Source of the DNA: Deltaproteobacteria bacterium
GTDB taxonomy: Bacteria > Desulfobacterota > Desulfomonilia > UBA1062
NCBI GenBank assembly: GCA_029547185.1
Contig: JAKPPU010000087.1
Coordinates: forward strand, 1-64,000
Direction of reading: 5' to 3'
Length of the DNA stretch: 64,000 nucleotides
The position numbers and the translations under genes are program-made. Under the pieces are notes generated by a model. The model ran no database searches. It was given only the letters and a program-made list of their open reading frames with translations, and was not told where the DNA came from. Below, piece after piece: positions 44,200 through 52,440 of the stretch (positions within the stretch are counted from its first letter, which is position 1; each line of letters opens with the position of its first letter).

Positions 44200-46101
44200 T
44201 CACGGGCAACCTGCCGGGCCTGAGCAGTTGCAGTTGTTCGTGGCGGGGTCGTTGACGCAGTACGGCCTCATCATCTCGTGGTCCTCATGAGACAGGATAT
44301 GGCAGTGCCATACGTACTCGCCTGCCAGGTCGAACTTGGCGGCGATGCGCGTCACTGTGCCGGGCATCATGACCACCGTGTCCTTCCAGCCCCGTTCGTT
44401 GGGCAGAGGGGCAGTCACGGGGCCGGTGAGCTCGATGTCCGACAGGGATCCGTTCTCGGCCTGAGCCGCAGTAAAGGCCTGCCGGTTCAGGACCATGAAC
44501 TGGACGAGGTGCAGGTGGATCGGGTGGGCGTCGGGCGTGGTGTTGTAGATCTCCCAGATCTCGGTGGAATTGAGTGTGGGCTTCTCCGTGATCGGGCTCC
44601 GGTACTGGAGCATGCCGTCTGTCACCGTGCCGAGCAGGGGCTCCAGACGCCCGTAGCCGTTGGTAGCCTCGCCGAGGATGAGCTGGCGATCAGCCGGCGG
44701 ATTGCAGGGGGCATTGGGAGGGCACGGATTCGGATTCAATGCCACGGGGGTTGGACGGAGCCTGACAGGCACCTTTCCCGGAGTGCCGGTGCCTGCAGCC
44801 ACCCGGAAGGCCATGATCTGGCTCGCAGGATCGCCCGGATTCACAGGATCCCCATCCGGATAAGGGGTAGCGGCATCGTTGATGATAGTGAGCGTCTGGC
44901 CCGCAAAGGCAGAGAAATCGACCAGCACGTCCATCCGCTCGCCCGGGCCCATGAGCAGGCGCTTGGGCCAGGCAATCTTCACCGGCGCATAGAGCAGGCC
45001 GCCGTCGGTGCCGATCTGGTTGAAGGCCGGACCGGGCTGGCTCGTCGCTTCGTTGAAGAAGGCGATGTTGTAGAACCGAGAGTCAGAGCCGTTGAGCAGG
45101 TGCAGGCGGTACTGCGTGGGCTGCACGTCGATGACCGGCCAGGCCTTGCCGTTGACGAGGATGAAGTCGCCGAACATCTCGGGCTGGGCACTCGGGGCGT
45201 CGCCCGGCAGGACCGAGGGCTGTGTCGGGTAGTAGAGCTGCCCGTCGGGGGTGAACATCCTGTCCTGGATCACAAGGGGTATTTCATAGGGGAATTTGGG
45301 GAGCTTGAGGGATGCCTCGTTTGCATCTCGGATGAGGCAGAAGCCGGCCAAGCCCGCATAGACGTTGAGCCTCGTGATGCCGAGCGCGTGGTCATGATAC
45401 CAGATCGTGGCCGCCTCCTGGTCCATAGGGTACGTGTAGGTCATGTTGAAGAGTCTTCCGGTTTGAGCGTATCCCGGGGTGAACCAGGCATCGGGCAGGC
45501 CGTCGCTGAGCGACTCGGTATGGCCGCCGTGGAGGTGCATGCAGATGGGCACGGGTCCAAGGTAAGGCCCGGGCACCCGGTTCGGCGGGTCAAAGAACGG
45601 GTCTGCCCAGTCCAGGGTTGAGTCTACCGGAAGGAGGTGAGGCAGCGGATTATCCGCCTCGTCCACGAGATTGTTGTACCACTTGACCGTGATCGGCTTC
45701 GAAGAGGCAGAGCCCTTGTCGATGAGGAAGGTCCTGCCCGGATAGGTCGGGGCCTGAGTCGCCGAGCCGTATCCCCAGACCGTCGTCGTCAGGGGGGTAC
45801 CCGTCGCCGGGTTCACGAGGCCCAAGCTCTGCTGGAACTGGTATGCACCGATCTCATAATGGCTGCCTCCCGGTGTGGTCGGATTCCAGATGAAGCTCGG
45901 ATCGAGCGGGTTGGGACAGATGTTCACGAATTTGGGGTGGGTGGCCGCATCGAGCACGCATATCGTATCCGGATTGTTCGGATCAGGGACCGACCCGGGG
46001 GGGCATACCACCTGCGATTGGGCAGTCAAGGGAATGAACATGATGGCCATCAGCAGGAAAGACCATGAGTGATTCTTCAGACACTTCACGAGCGGTTTCA
46101 T
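44200..46101 (-). CDS. Exported multicopper oxidase (CotA/bilirubin-oxidase-like)
   Basis: The 633-residue protein has a signal peptide ending near TAQSQ and the four copper-ligand motifs of a laccase-type oxidase: HLHGG (His189, His191), WYHDHA (His236, His238), HPIHLH (His526, His529, His531) and HCHILSHEDHEM (His599, Cys600, His601, His605, axial Met610). It should oxidise Cu(I), metals or organics in the periplasm, reducing oxygen. Extra Cys residues in the first 65 residues and at the C terminus (NCNCSGPAGC) are unusual and may bind metal or form disulfides. GGAGG lies 7 bases before the ATG. Confidence 0.92.
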   Translation of the reverse strand: MKPLVKCLKNHSWSFLLMAIMFIPLTAQSQVVCPPGSVPDPNNPDTICVLDAATHPKFVNICPNPLDPSFIWNPTTPGGSHYEIGAYQFQQSLGLVNPATGTPLTTTVWGYGSATQAPTYPGRTFLIDKGSASSKPITVKWYNNLVDEADNPLPHLLPVDSTLDWADPFFDPPNRVPGPYLGPVPICMHLHGGHTESLSDGLPDAWFTPGYAQTGRLFNMTYTYPMDQEAATIWYHDHALGITRLNVYAGLAGFCLIRDANEASLKLPKFPYEIPLVIQDRMFTPDGQLYYPTQPSVLPGDAPSAQPEMFGDFILVNGKAWPVIDVQPTQYRLHLLNGSDSRFYNIAFFNEATSQPGPAFNQIGTDGGLLYAPVKIAWPKRLLMGPGERMDVLVDFSAFAGQTLTIINDAATPYPDGDPVNPGDPASQIMAFRVAAGTGTPGKVPVRLRPTPVALNPNPCPPNAPCNPPADRQLILGEATNGYGRLEPLLGTVTDGMLQYRSPITEKPTLNSTEIWEIYNTTPDAHPIHLHLVQFMVLNRQAFTAAQAENGSLSDIELTGPVTAPLPNERGWKDTVVMMPGTVTRIAAKFDLAGEYVWHCHILSHEDHEMMRPYCVNDPATNNCNCSGPAGCP

Positions 46102-46468
46102 CTGATAACCTCCTGATAATGATTAAATATCGTTTCGGAAATGCAGGCCGGACAAAGGCTGCAACAAGTCACTCGATACCTTGAGAGATATGAATATTAA
46201 CCTTCAAGGGAAAATCAATATGCACATATCACAAATTCCACTGACGCGTGGATCTGCTCGGCCGCGTTCATGGCTCCGACCGTGCAGGGACGGGGCTTTA
46301 TAAGGCTTGTTGAAAAAATTAAAAACTTTTGTGCTTCATTCAGTCTTGATTTATTTACGTTACTAATTATTCTTTTTCTTATATTTAGGCCTGAGAAATG
46401 CCTGAGTTCGCCATCTGATGCCTGTTTCCCAGCATGATGAAATTAAATTATTCCAGGAGGTTATTTGC
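46102..46468. other. Divergent intergenic region between the oxidase and PEP-CTERM genes
   Basis: No gene is seen in these 367 bases, which must hold the oxidase promoter on the minus strand and that of the PEP-CTERM gene on the plus strand. A sigma-54-like site is at 46271-46286. The stretch from 46310 to 46400 is AT-rich. No copper-box operator was recognised. Confidence 0.6.
46271..46286 (+). promoter_or_regulatory. Candidate sigma-54 promoter of the PEP-CTERM gene
   Basis: TGGCTCCGACCGTGCA keeps the invariant GG and GC of the -24/-12 consensus TGGCACG-N4-TTGCA at the correct distance, with mismatches at A, G and the first T. PEP-CTERM genes are known in several bacteria to be controlled by sigma-54 with the PrsK/PrsR pair. 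The 5' leader would be about 170 bases. Confidence 0.45.
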
Positions 46469-47008
46469 ATGAAGAAGCACCTTTTCATTTTCGTCGGTAT
46501 TCTGGTCTTTTCTCTCATCGGTTCCGCGAACGCCGTTGTTGTGACGTTCAATGACTTATCGGCAGGCATCGAGGTGCCGGACGGCTACGGCGGGCTCGAA
46601 TGGGACCAGTTCGATACCATGGAGCTGCCGCCCTCGTCCGGGGAGAACATCGCCTACAATGCCTTCAACAATCCCGCGCTGGTCAGCAGCTCTTCGCTGT
46701 TCGACTTCATCGGAGCGTCCTTCATCTCTCTCTTTGACGATACCAACACACTGTACATCACCGCTTACAGGGAAGGAGCAGAGGTCTTTAACCAGGAGCT
46801 GGCATTGAACAATCTTTCGTTCACCGCGTTCCAGCCCCTGAACTGGACCGGGATCGACGCGCTGAGCTTCATGACCGAGGGATTCCATTTCGGGATGGAC
46901 AACTTCGAGTACCAGCCGTCGGCCCCTGTCCCCGAGCCTGCCACGCTTCTGCTTCTGGGGAGCGGGCTCATCGGCTTTGCCCGGTTGAGAAGGAAAATTC
47001 AGAAGTAA
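46469..47008 (+). CDS. PEP-CTERM sorting-signal protein
   Basis: The 179-residue protein has an N-terminal signal peptide ending near GSANA and a C-terminal VPEPATLLLLGSGLIGFARLRR, the PEP motif, membrane helix and basic tail recognised by exosortase. Exosortases cleave this tail to attach or release the protein during export with exopolysaccharide. The mature part (VTFNDLSAGIEVPDGYGGLEWDQF) is a short beta-rich module. GGAGG precedes the ATG at 46469. The nearby PrsT/Wzz/kinase operon fits the system; the exosortase gene itself is not in this window. Confidence 0.92.
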   Translation: MKKHLFIFVGILVFSLIGSANAVVVTFNDLSAGIEVPDGYGGLEWDQFDTMELPPSSGENIAYNAFNNPALVSSSSLFDFIGASFISLFDDTNTLYITAYREGAEVFNQELALNNLSFTAFQPLNWTGIDALSFMTEGFHFGMDNFEYQPSAPVPEPATLLLLGSGLIGFARLRRKIQK

Positions 47009-47033
47009 CACTCTCCATTTCCGGAGTTCAAGG

Positions 47034-47071
47034 GATGAAAGCCCCGAAGCCGAGCCTTCGGGGCTTTCATC
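47034..47071. terminator. Perfect 16-bp bidirectional hairpin
   Basis: GATGAAAGCCCCGAAG pairs perfectly with CTTCGGGGCTTTCATC around a 6-base loop. It lies 26 bases past the PEP-CTERM stop and between two converging genes, so it can serve both strands. The AAAG/CTTT part gives a T-containing tail on each strand. Confidence 0.8.
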
Positions 47072-47136
47072 ACGCATCAGCCATTCGGCTCATGCCTTCG
47101 CATCCGCCTCATCCCTGCCGGGGCAGGAGCGGGCTC

Positions 47137-47922
47137 TCAGCCGCTGTCCCGGTTCAGGATGAAGCCGAGGAACTTGTCTTTGGGTATGAGCTCCAGCGCA
47201 TTGCTCACGACCTTCATCGAAGTCCTCCCATGGGCGATCACCATGGCGATGGAATCGACGAGGGATGACAGGACGATGGCATCGGCACCCGGGAGCACCG
47301 GCGGGGCATCGAAGATCACGAGGCGGTCGGGATAGCGGCCCCTGATCTCTTTTACGAACCCGTGCATCCTCGAAGAGCCCATGATCTCCGTGCTTTCCCG
47401 GACAGTCGCACCGCCCGACACGAAGGTCATCTTCTCGATGCCCGGCCATATGATGAGCTCTTTGAGTGGCGTTTCGCGTATGAGGAAATCCATCAGCCCC
47501 TTGCCGCTCTCTATGCCCAGGTATTTGTGGACGTCCTGCCTTTGAAAGTCGCAGTCCACGAGGAGGACGGTCTGGTCGAATTCCTTGGCACAGGTGAGGG
47601 CAAGATTGATTGCAGTCAGGGTTTTGCCTTCGCCGGGCAGAGCGCTGGTTATCATGAGCGTCTTCGACCCCTTTTCCTGCATGAGGCCCCTGATCCTGGT
47701 CCTGAGCACCTTGTACGCATCCAGGCAGGGCGAGTTTTGTATTGCGGCTATGCACCTGTTCCGCTGCATTGCCTCGATATCGGGATCGGCATGCCTCGAT
47801 TCCGTGTAGGGAGGCGAAATGCACTCGCCCCTGCGCACGGCAACCTCCATGTAGAGCTGGTTGGGGGTGCTCCATTTTCCCCTGGCCTGATCCTCCTTCG
47901 AAACCGTCTTCCTGAACCTCAC
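47137..47922 (-). CDS. Exopolysaccharide tyrosine autokinase (CpsD/XrtA-associated type)
   Basis: The 261-residue BY-kinase has Walker A ALPGEGKTLTA, Walker A' LLVDCDFQRQ and Walker B IFDAPP. It lacks a Tyr-rich C-terminal cluster, as in XrtA-associated kinases. It should cycle with the chain-length protein encoded just upstream to control polymer length. The GTG start at 47922 has AGGAGGG upstream. It is 15 bases from the Wzz-like gene, and its end faces the PEP-CTERM gene across a bidirectional hairpin. Confidence 0.88.
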   Translation of the reverse strand: MRFRKTVSKEDQARGKWSTPNQLYMEVAVRRGECISPPYTESRHADPDIEAMQRNRCIAAIQNSPCLDAYKVLRTRIRGLMQEKGSKTLMITSALPGEGKTLTAINLALTCAKEFDQTVLLVDCDFQRQDVHKYLGIESGKGLMDFLIRETPLKELIIWPGIEKMTFVSGGATVRESTEIMGSSRMHGFVKEIRGRYPDRLVIFDAPPVLPGADAIVLSSLVDSIAMVIAHGRTSMKVVSNALELIPKDKFLGFILNRDSG

Positions 47923-47937
47923 GGCAACCCTCCTGCC

Positions 47938-49509
47938 CTACATGCCCACTCGCCGGGCGAGCTTTGCCAGAAAAGGATAGAGATCCATGAACCGGAAATC
48001 GAACGCGGCAACCATTACGACCGCTGCAACGGCAAGGCTTATGATCCAGATCATCAATCGTTTCTTTCTGCGAATCGTGTCCTTAACGGTCAGGATATCC
48101 GGAATCGTTGCCAGTACGGGAAAGGATGTGAGGGCTCTCACGATCTCGGCGCTCCGTACGGAGTCGTCGGAATACTCCTTTACCGCAGCGGTGCTTATAC
48201 CCGAGCCGATGCCGAGGACGAGCCCGATCAGGGCGATGGCAAGACGGTTGGGCTTGTAAGGCTCTTCAGGGAACCGGGCAGGATCGATGATGGTGAAGCG
48301 CTCGCCCTTGCGCTCTTTTTCCAGACCCTGTGAGACCTTTGCCTCCATGACCTTGCGCATCAGATCGTCGTATTTGGCCTGTGTATTTCCCCTCTCCATG
48401 AGGAGGGCCTTGTATTTCGACTCCACTTTGGGGGATATGCCGATGCTGTGTTTATACTTGTCCCCCCGTTTCCCGAGGTCGGCAATCTGCGCCTCGACGG
48501 ATTTTATCTGGGACTGGACGCTCAGGAGCTGAGAGGAAAGCGTTATATAGGCCGGATTGTCCGGCTGCGGGGCATCTCCCGCCGAGGCGACCCTCTCGGC
48601 CTTCAGATTCTTCTTGATCTCGTCGATCTCGGCCCTGGTCTTGATGACATCGGGGTGCTCATCCGAGAAGCGCTGCTTCAGGTTCACAAGCTCTGCCTTC
48701 AGCTCGTTCAGGCGCTGTCTGTCCAGTTCCCTGAATTCGGAAGGGGTGCTCGAAAGCTTGATCTTCAGGGACTCTTCCTTTTCCTTGAGCTGAGACATCT
48801 GGTTGGAGAGCATGTCGATGGTGCGCTCGATGTCGTGGACACCCTGCATATTCACCTGAACGAGCTCGGGGAGATTGTTGACATTCTGTTCCTTGAACCT
48901 GGCTATGTCGGCATCCATGCGCAGCAGATCGCCCTTGACCTTGGCAAGCTCTGTTTCGAGGAACTTGGACACCTCGCCCGCCTGCCGCTCCCTGGTCCGG
49001 ACGTTCTCCTCCAGGAACAGGGATGCCAGGACGTTCGCCACCTGATAGACCTTCCGGGGATCATCCTTCCCCTCATAGGAAATGGTAAAAGCTATGGTCG
49101 CACTCATCGGCCTGCCGGTCTTCGGGTCCACCACATCCACGCTGACGGGCTCGAGCTTGATGTCGTTGCGCATCATGGCAATGATGTCCTCGATGGGCTC
49201 TTTGTTCCTCAGGTCGGGGTAGAGGTTGAACCGGTTGATGATGTCAAGCAGCCTGGTGGAGCTCATGATTCTCTGGTTGATGATCTGGAGCTGCTGCTCG
49301 GCATAAGTGGAGATGGTGGCCCTGACGAAGTCGGCTGGGATGTCCTGCTGCTCGATGAGAACGGTCGAGGTGGACTTGTAGATGGGAGGCAGGGCCAGAG
49401 CCAGAACGGTCATGCTTATGAGGATGACGGCCGAGGGCAGGATGAGACACCATTTCCTGCGTTTGAGGATTGCCAGGAGATCAGCCGGTGTAAATGTCGG
49501 AGCTTCCAT
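47938..49509 (-). CDS. Chain-length determinant protein (Wzz/GumC type)
   Basis: The 523-residue inner-membrane protein has an N-terminal helix (about 20-40), a long periplasmic coiled-coil domain (about 180-400), and a C-terminal helix near 470-495 preceded by the Pro-rich PARFPEEPYKPNR segment. This is the polysaccharide co-polymerase layout that sets polymer length and feeds an outer-membrane exporter. It pairs with the separate tyrosine kinase just downstream. Its start lies 35 bases after the PrsT gene. The arrangement matches XrtA-type exopolysaccharide loci. Confidence 0.9.
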   Translation of the reverse strand: MEAPTFTPADLLAILKRRKWCLILPSAVILISMTVLALALPPIYKSTSTVLIEQQDIPADFVRATISTYAEQQLQIINQRIMSSTRLLDIINRFNLYPDLRNKEPIEDIIAMMRNDIKLEPVSVDVVDPKTGRPMSATIAFTISYEGKDDPRKVYQVANVLASLFLEENVRTRERQAGEVSKFLETELAKVKGDLLRMDADIARFKEQNVNNLPELVQVNMQGVHDIERTIDMLSNQMSQLKEKEESLKIKLSSTPSEFRELDRQRLNELKAELVNLKQRFSDEHPDVIKTRAEIDEIKKNLKAERVASAGDAPQPDNPAYITLSSQLLSVQSQIKSVEAQIADLGKRGDKYKHSIGISPKVESKYKALLMERGNTQAKYDDLMRKVMEAKVSQGLEKERKGERFTIIDPARFPEEPYKPNRLAIALIGLVLGIGSGISTAAVKEYSDDSVRSAEIVRALTSFPVLATIPDILTVKDTIRRKKRLMIWIISLAVAAVVMVAAFDFRFMDLYPFLAKLARRVGM

Positions 49510-49544
49510 ACTTTTTCCCCGTAATGAGAGAGATACTCACATCG

Positions 49545-51950
49545 TTATTGCTTCTTCAAACCCAGCAGGGCACGTTCCGCTTCCTCGCGGCCGTAGTACC
49601 TTTCATCACCTTTGACCGCCGTTGCCAGCTTTTCCCGGGCCTCTTCGATCCGGCCTATCCTGGAGAGGACCATGCCCATGTGATAGTTGTAGATCGGATT
49701 CTGCGGCATCTTGTCGAGCGCTGCCTTGATGTATGCAAGCGCCTGATTTGCATTGCCCATCCTGAAATATACCCACCCGAGCGTATCATTGACTGCCGGC
49801 TCCTCGGGCCTGAGCTTCCGGGTCTTCTGTGCAAGGGCGAGGGCCCGATCGAAATCCGCTTTTGTGGAGGCATGATCGCTCAGGATGAAGGCGAGATTGT
49901 TTGCGGCAGGCCAGAAATCGGGATTTTCGGCAAGTGCCTTCGCGTACGTCCGGGCAGACCTGGCGTGATCTCCGCACTGCTCATAGAGTATCCCGAGGGA
50001 GAGATATGCAGCAGGAGATTTCGGATTGTCGCGGATTGCCTTCTCGAAGCATCTGATCGCCTCGTCCTTTTTTCCCTGGACGATATATACCCGGGCCAGA
50101 TTGCCGTAAGGCTCCGGCCAGAGCTGCCGGATCCGGATCGCGCTTTCAAAGGCGGATGCGGCCTTCGCATACTCTTTTGCGACCTCGTACGTCTTCCCCA
50201 GGAGATTATAGGCAAAGGCATCGCGGGTGTTCTTCCGGATGCGGTCTTCGCAGATCCTGACGGCCTTTTCGGGTTTGCGCCCCCTTATACATGCCCGCAC
50301 AAGGGAATCCAGCAGCTGCCACGACTGCGGATTCCTCTCATACCCCTTTTCAAGCAGGGAGATGCCCTCACGCAGCTTGCCCTGGCTGATAGAGAGCTGC
50401 GCCAGCTTGATATATCCGAGATCCTGGTCGGGATGACTTTTCAGGATCTTGCCATACTCCTGCCTGGCTTTCGTGTAATTCTTCTGTGCGCAGAAAAGAT
50501 CGCCGAGGTCGGCATGGAACCGGTAGTGATCAGGATGGTATCGGATCACCCTGCTCATTGTCTCCCCGGCAGCATCGAGGTCCTTCTTCATGACGTATGC
50601 CTTCGTCAGGGCAAGGAGAAGGTCGATGGATTTAGGATTGATGTCCAGGGGCTTGCGGAGCGTATCTATCGCAAGGTCGATCTCATGGTTCATGCTGTGC
50701 GCCTCTGCGAGCGCAAGATATCCGGGAATGAACTGGGGGCTCTCTCCGACCACTGTCCGGAACTCGGAGACGGCACTCGTGCCGTCTCCTTTCTTGAGGT
50801 AGATCCTGCCCCTGGTGAAGTGAAGATCGATGTTTCTCGGAAATACCTTAAGCGCTTCATCCGCACATCCCAGCGCCTGATCGGCTTCACCCTGCATGAG
50901 ATAGCAGAGGGCAAGGGCGTTCATCGCCCCGGCCTTGGCCGGAGTTCTCTCATCGCCCTCGATTGAAAGGCATTCGTTCAGAATGGATATGGCCTGGTCC
51001 GCCTTGCCGGTGTTCATGTACAGCTCGCTCAGCGCAAGGCGAAGCTTGATGCTCCGGCTGTTCTTCGCGATCCCTGCCTGGAGTGTCCTCTGTGCGTCGG
51101 CAATCATTCTCTTCGAGAGATAGAAATCCCTGACCATGAGCCAGGCCCCTTCATCGGCAGGCGCAGAATCGACGATTCCGCCGAGCTCACGGGTGGCTTC
51201 TTCCCTCCGGCCCGCATCCCAATAGAGGGCAGCGAGGTTGAGCCTGTTCACGGCATTCCCGGGCTCAAGCGCGATAATCTTCTTTAAAGTCTTTTCAGCC
51301 TCTGCACTGCGGCCGGTACCGGCATAGACATTTGCGAGATTGAGATACATTCCGGTCGATCCCGGACTGGCGGCGATGCCCTCTTTCAGGATCTGCTCTG
51401 CGCGGGCATTGTCATTCCTCGTCTGATATATCCTCGCCGTCATGAGATAAAGGTCAGGGCTCCTCACCCCTTTTTCGAGAAGCCCGGCAAGGATCTGCAG
51501 CGCATCCTCATCCTTCTTTTCAGCGATCAGGATGCCTGCCTTGAGGAGCTGCGCCTCCGTGTTCAGGGGCTCTCCGGCCAGGACCGAATTCACCCTCTCC
51601 ATTGCCTTGCCGGGGTCACCGGATGAGAGAAGGAGCTTGCCCATCAGTATCTGTGCCCGGGAGTGGCCGGGCACGATGGCCGCCGTCCTCGAGAGGTATT
51701 CGTAGGCGCCACGGATATCGCCCTGCTTGAGGGCGATCCGGCCGAGCATGTAATAGGCATCTGCGAATTTCGGGTCGATCTGGAGCGCATTCTTGAACTC
51801 GAGCCTTGCCCTGGTATAGTCTGACCTCTCATAGAGCGCCATGCCCTTGTTGTAATATTTCATTTTCCCGGCTTCAGGACTGCCGCATCCCGAAGCCATT
51901 AAGAAGGCCATCAGGACAGCGAATATCGATCTCATCAATCTGCTTCCCAT
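49545..51950 (-). CDS. prsT: PEP-CTERM system TPR-repeat lipoprotein (PrsT type)
   Basis: The 801-residue protein has a lipoprotein signal ending in MASGC and then at least 18 tetratricopeptide repeats to the end, for example ADAYYMLGRIALKQGD and PAAYLSLGILYEQCGD. It is of the length and layout of PrsT proteins that accompany exosortase/PEP-CTERM loci. It is expected to sit at the outer membrane, periplasmic side, as a scaffold for polymer or protein export. It is the first gene of the three-gene operon. The start used has AGGA about 8 bases upstream; a second Met five residues later is possible. Confidence 0.88.
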   Translation of the reverse strand: MGSRLMRSIFAVLMAFLMASGCGSPEAGKMKYYNKGMALYERSDYTRARLEFKNALQIDPKFADAYYMLGRIALKQGDIRGAYEYLSRTAAIVPGHSRAQILMGKLLLSSGDPGKAMERVNSVLAGEPLNTEAQLLKAGILIAEKKDEDALQILAGLLEKGVRSPDLYLMTARIYQTRNDNARAEQILKEGIAASPGSTGMYLNLANVYAGTGRSAEAEKTLKKIIALEPGNAVNRLNLAALYWDAGRREEATRELGGIVDSAPADEGAWLMVRDFYLSKRMIADAQRTLQAGIAKNSRSIKLRLALSELYMNTGKADQAISILNECLSIEGDERTPAKAGAMNALALCYLMQGEADQALGCADEALKVFPRNIDLHFTRGRIYLKKGDGTSAVSEFRTVVGESPQFIPGYLALAEAHSMNHEIDLAIDTLRKPLDINPKSIDLLLALTKAYVMKKDLDAAGETMSRVIRYHPDHYRFHADLGDLFCAQKNYTKARQEYGKILKSHPDQDLGYIKLAQLSISQGKLREGISLLEKGYERNPQSWQLLDSLVRACIRGRKPEKAVRICEDRIRKNTRDAFAYNLLGKTYEVAKEYAKAASAFESAIRIRQLWPEPYGNLARVYIVQGKKDEAIRCFEKAIRDNPKSPAAYLSLGILYEQCGDHARSARTYAKALAENPDFWPAANNLAFILSDHASTKADFDRALALAQKTRKLRPEEPAVNDTLGWVYFRMGNANQALAYIKAALDKMPQNPIYNYHMGMVLSRIGRIEEAREKLATAVKGDERYYGREEAERALLGLKKQ

Positions 51951-52440
51951 ACCGGTAATCCTGCCATGATTTTTATGTGTTCATACACTCGCATGAAAAT
52001 CAGGCTAGTAACGGCCTTAAAGCTCCGCAAGGGCGGGTGCGTTATTCTGCAGCCTCCCTGTCAAGGGCATGGCAGTGCACGAAGGTCCTCACCTGTGGAT
52101 GATCCACGATGAGCCTGATCGAATTGCTCACTGGTGTGAAGGGACGATCGATTCATGAAGGAGATTCGGGGTAACCCTCATGCACAAGCTGAATATAACA
52201 TATCAATTATTATTTATAATATTATGTATTTTGTATATTTCAATGCTGGAGAAGAATCAAGATTTCAATGGACACAGAGGATCATGTTTTTTGGTGCAAC
52301 CGGAGCGGCTGCATTTTGATCTCACCGATGGAGGACAAAGACTCGAATACCGTCCCGCAAGAGGCCCTTTCCCATGCTGAAAGAGGGGGTGCCTCCATGC
52401 CGGATGATGAGACGGTTCATCGAGGCCCTCTCCTGTCGCT
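51951..52440. other. Intergenic region upstream of prsT
   Basis: No intact gene is seen in these 490 bases, which should contain the prsT promoter and the end of the histidine kinase transcript. A minus-strand frame at about 52042-52148 translates with a protein-like ending (VDHPQVRTFVHCHALDREAAE) but has no start, so it may be a remnant. From 52185 to 52250 the DNA is very AT-rich. Confidence 0.5.

Noticed and set aside
52042-52148. Short minus-strand frame with a protein-like ending upstream of prsT
   Set aside because: Only about 36 codons, no start codon and no identifiable family; mentioned under the intergenic region but not called a pseudogene.
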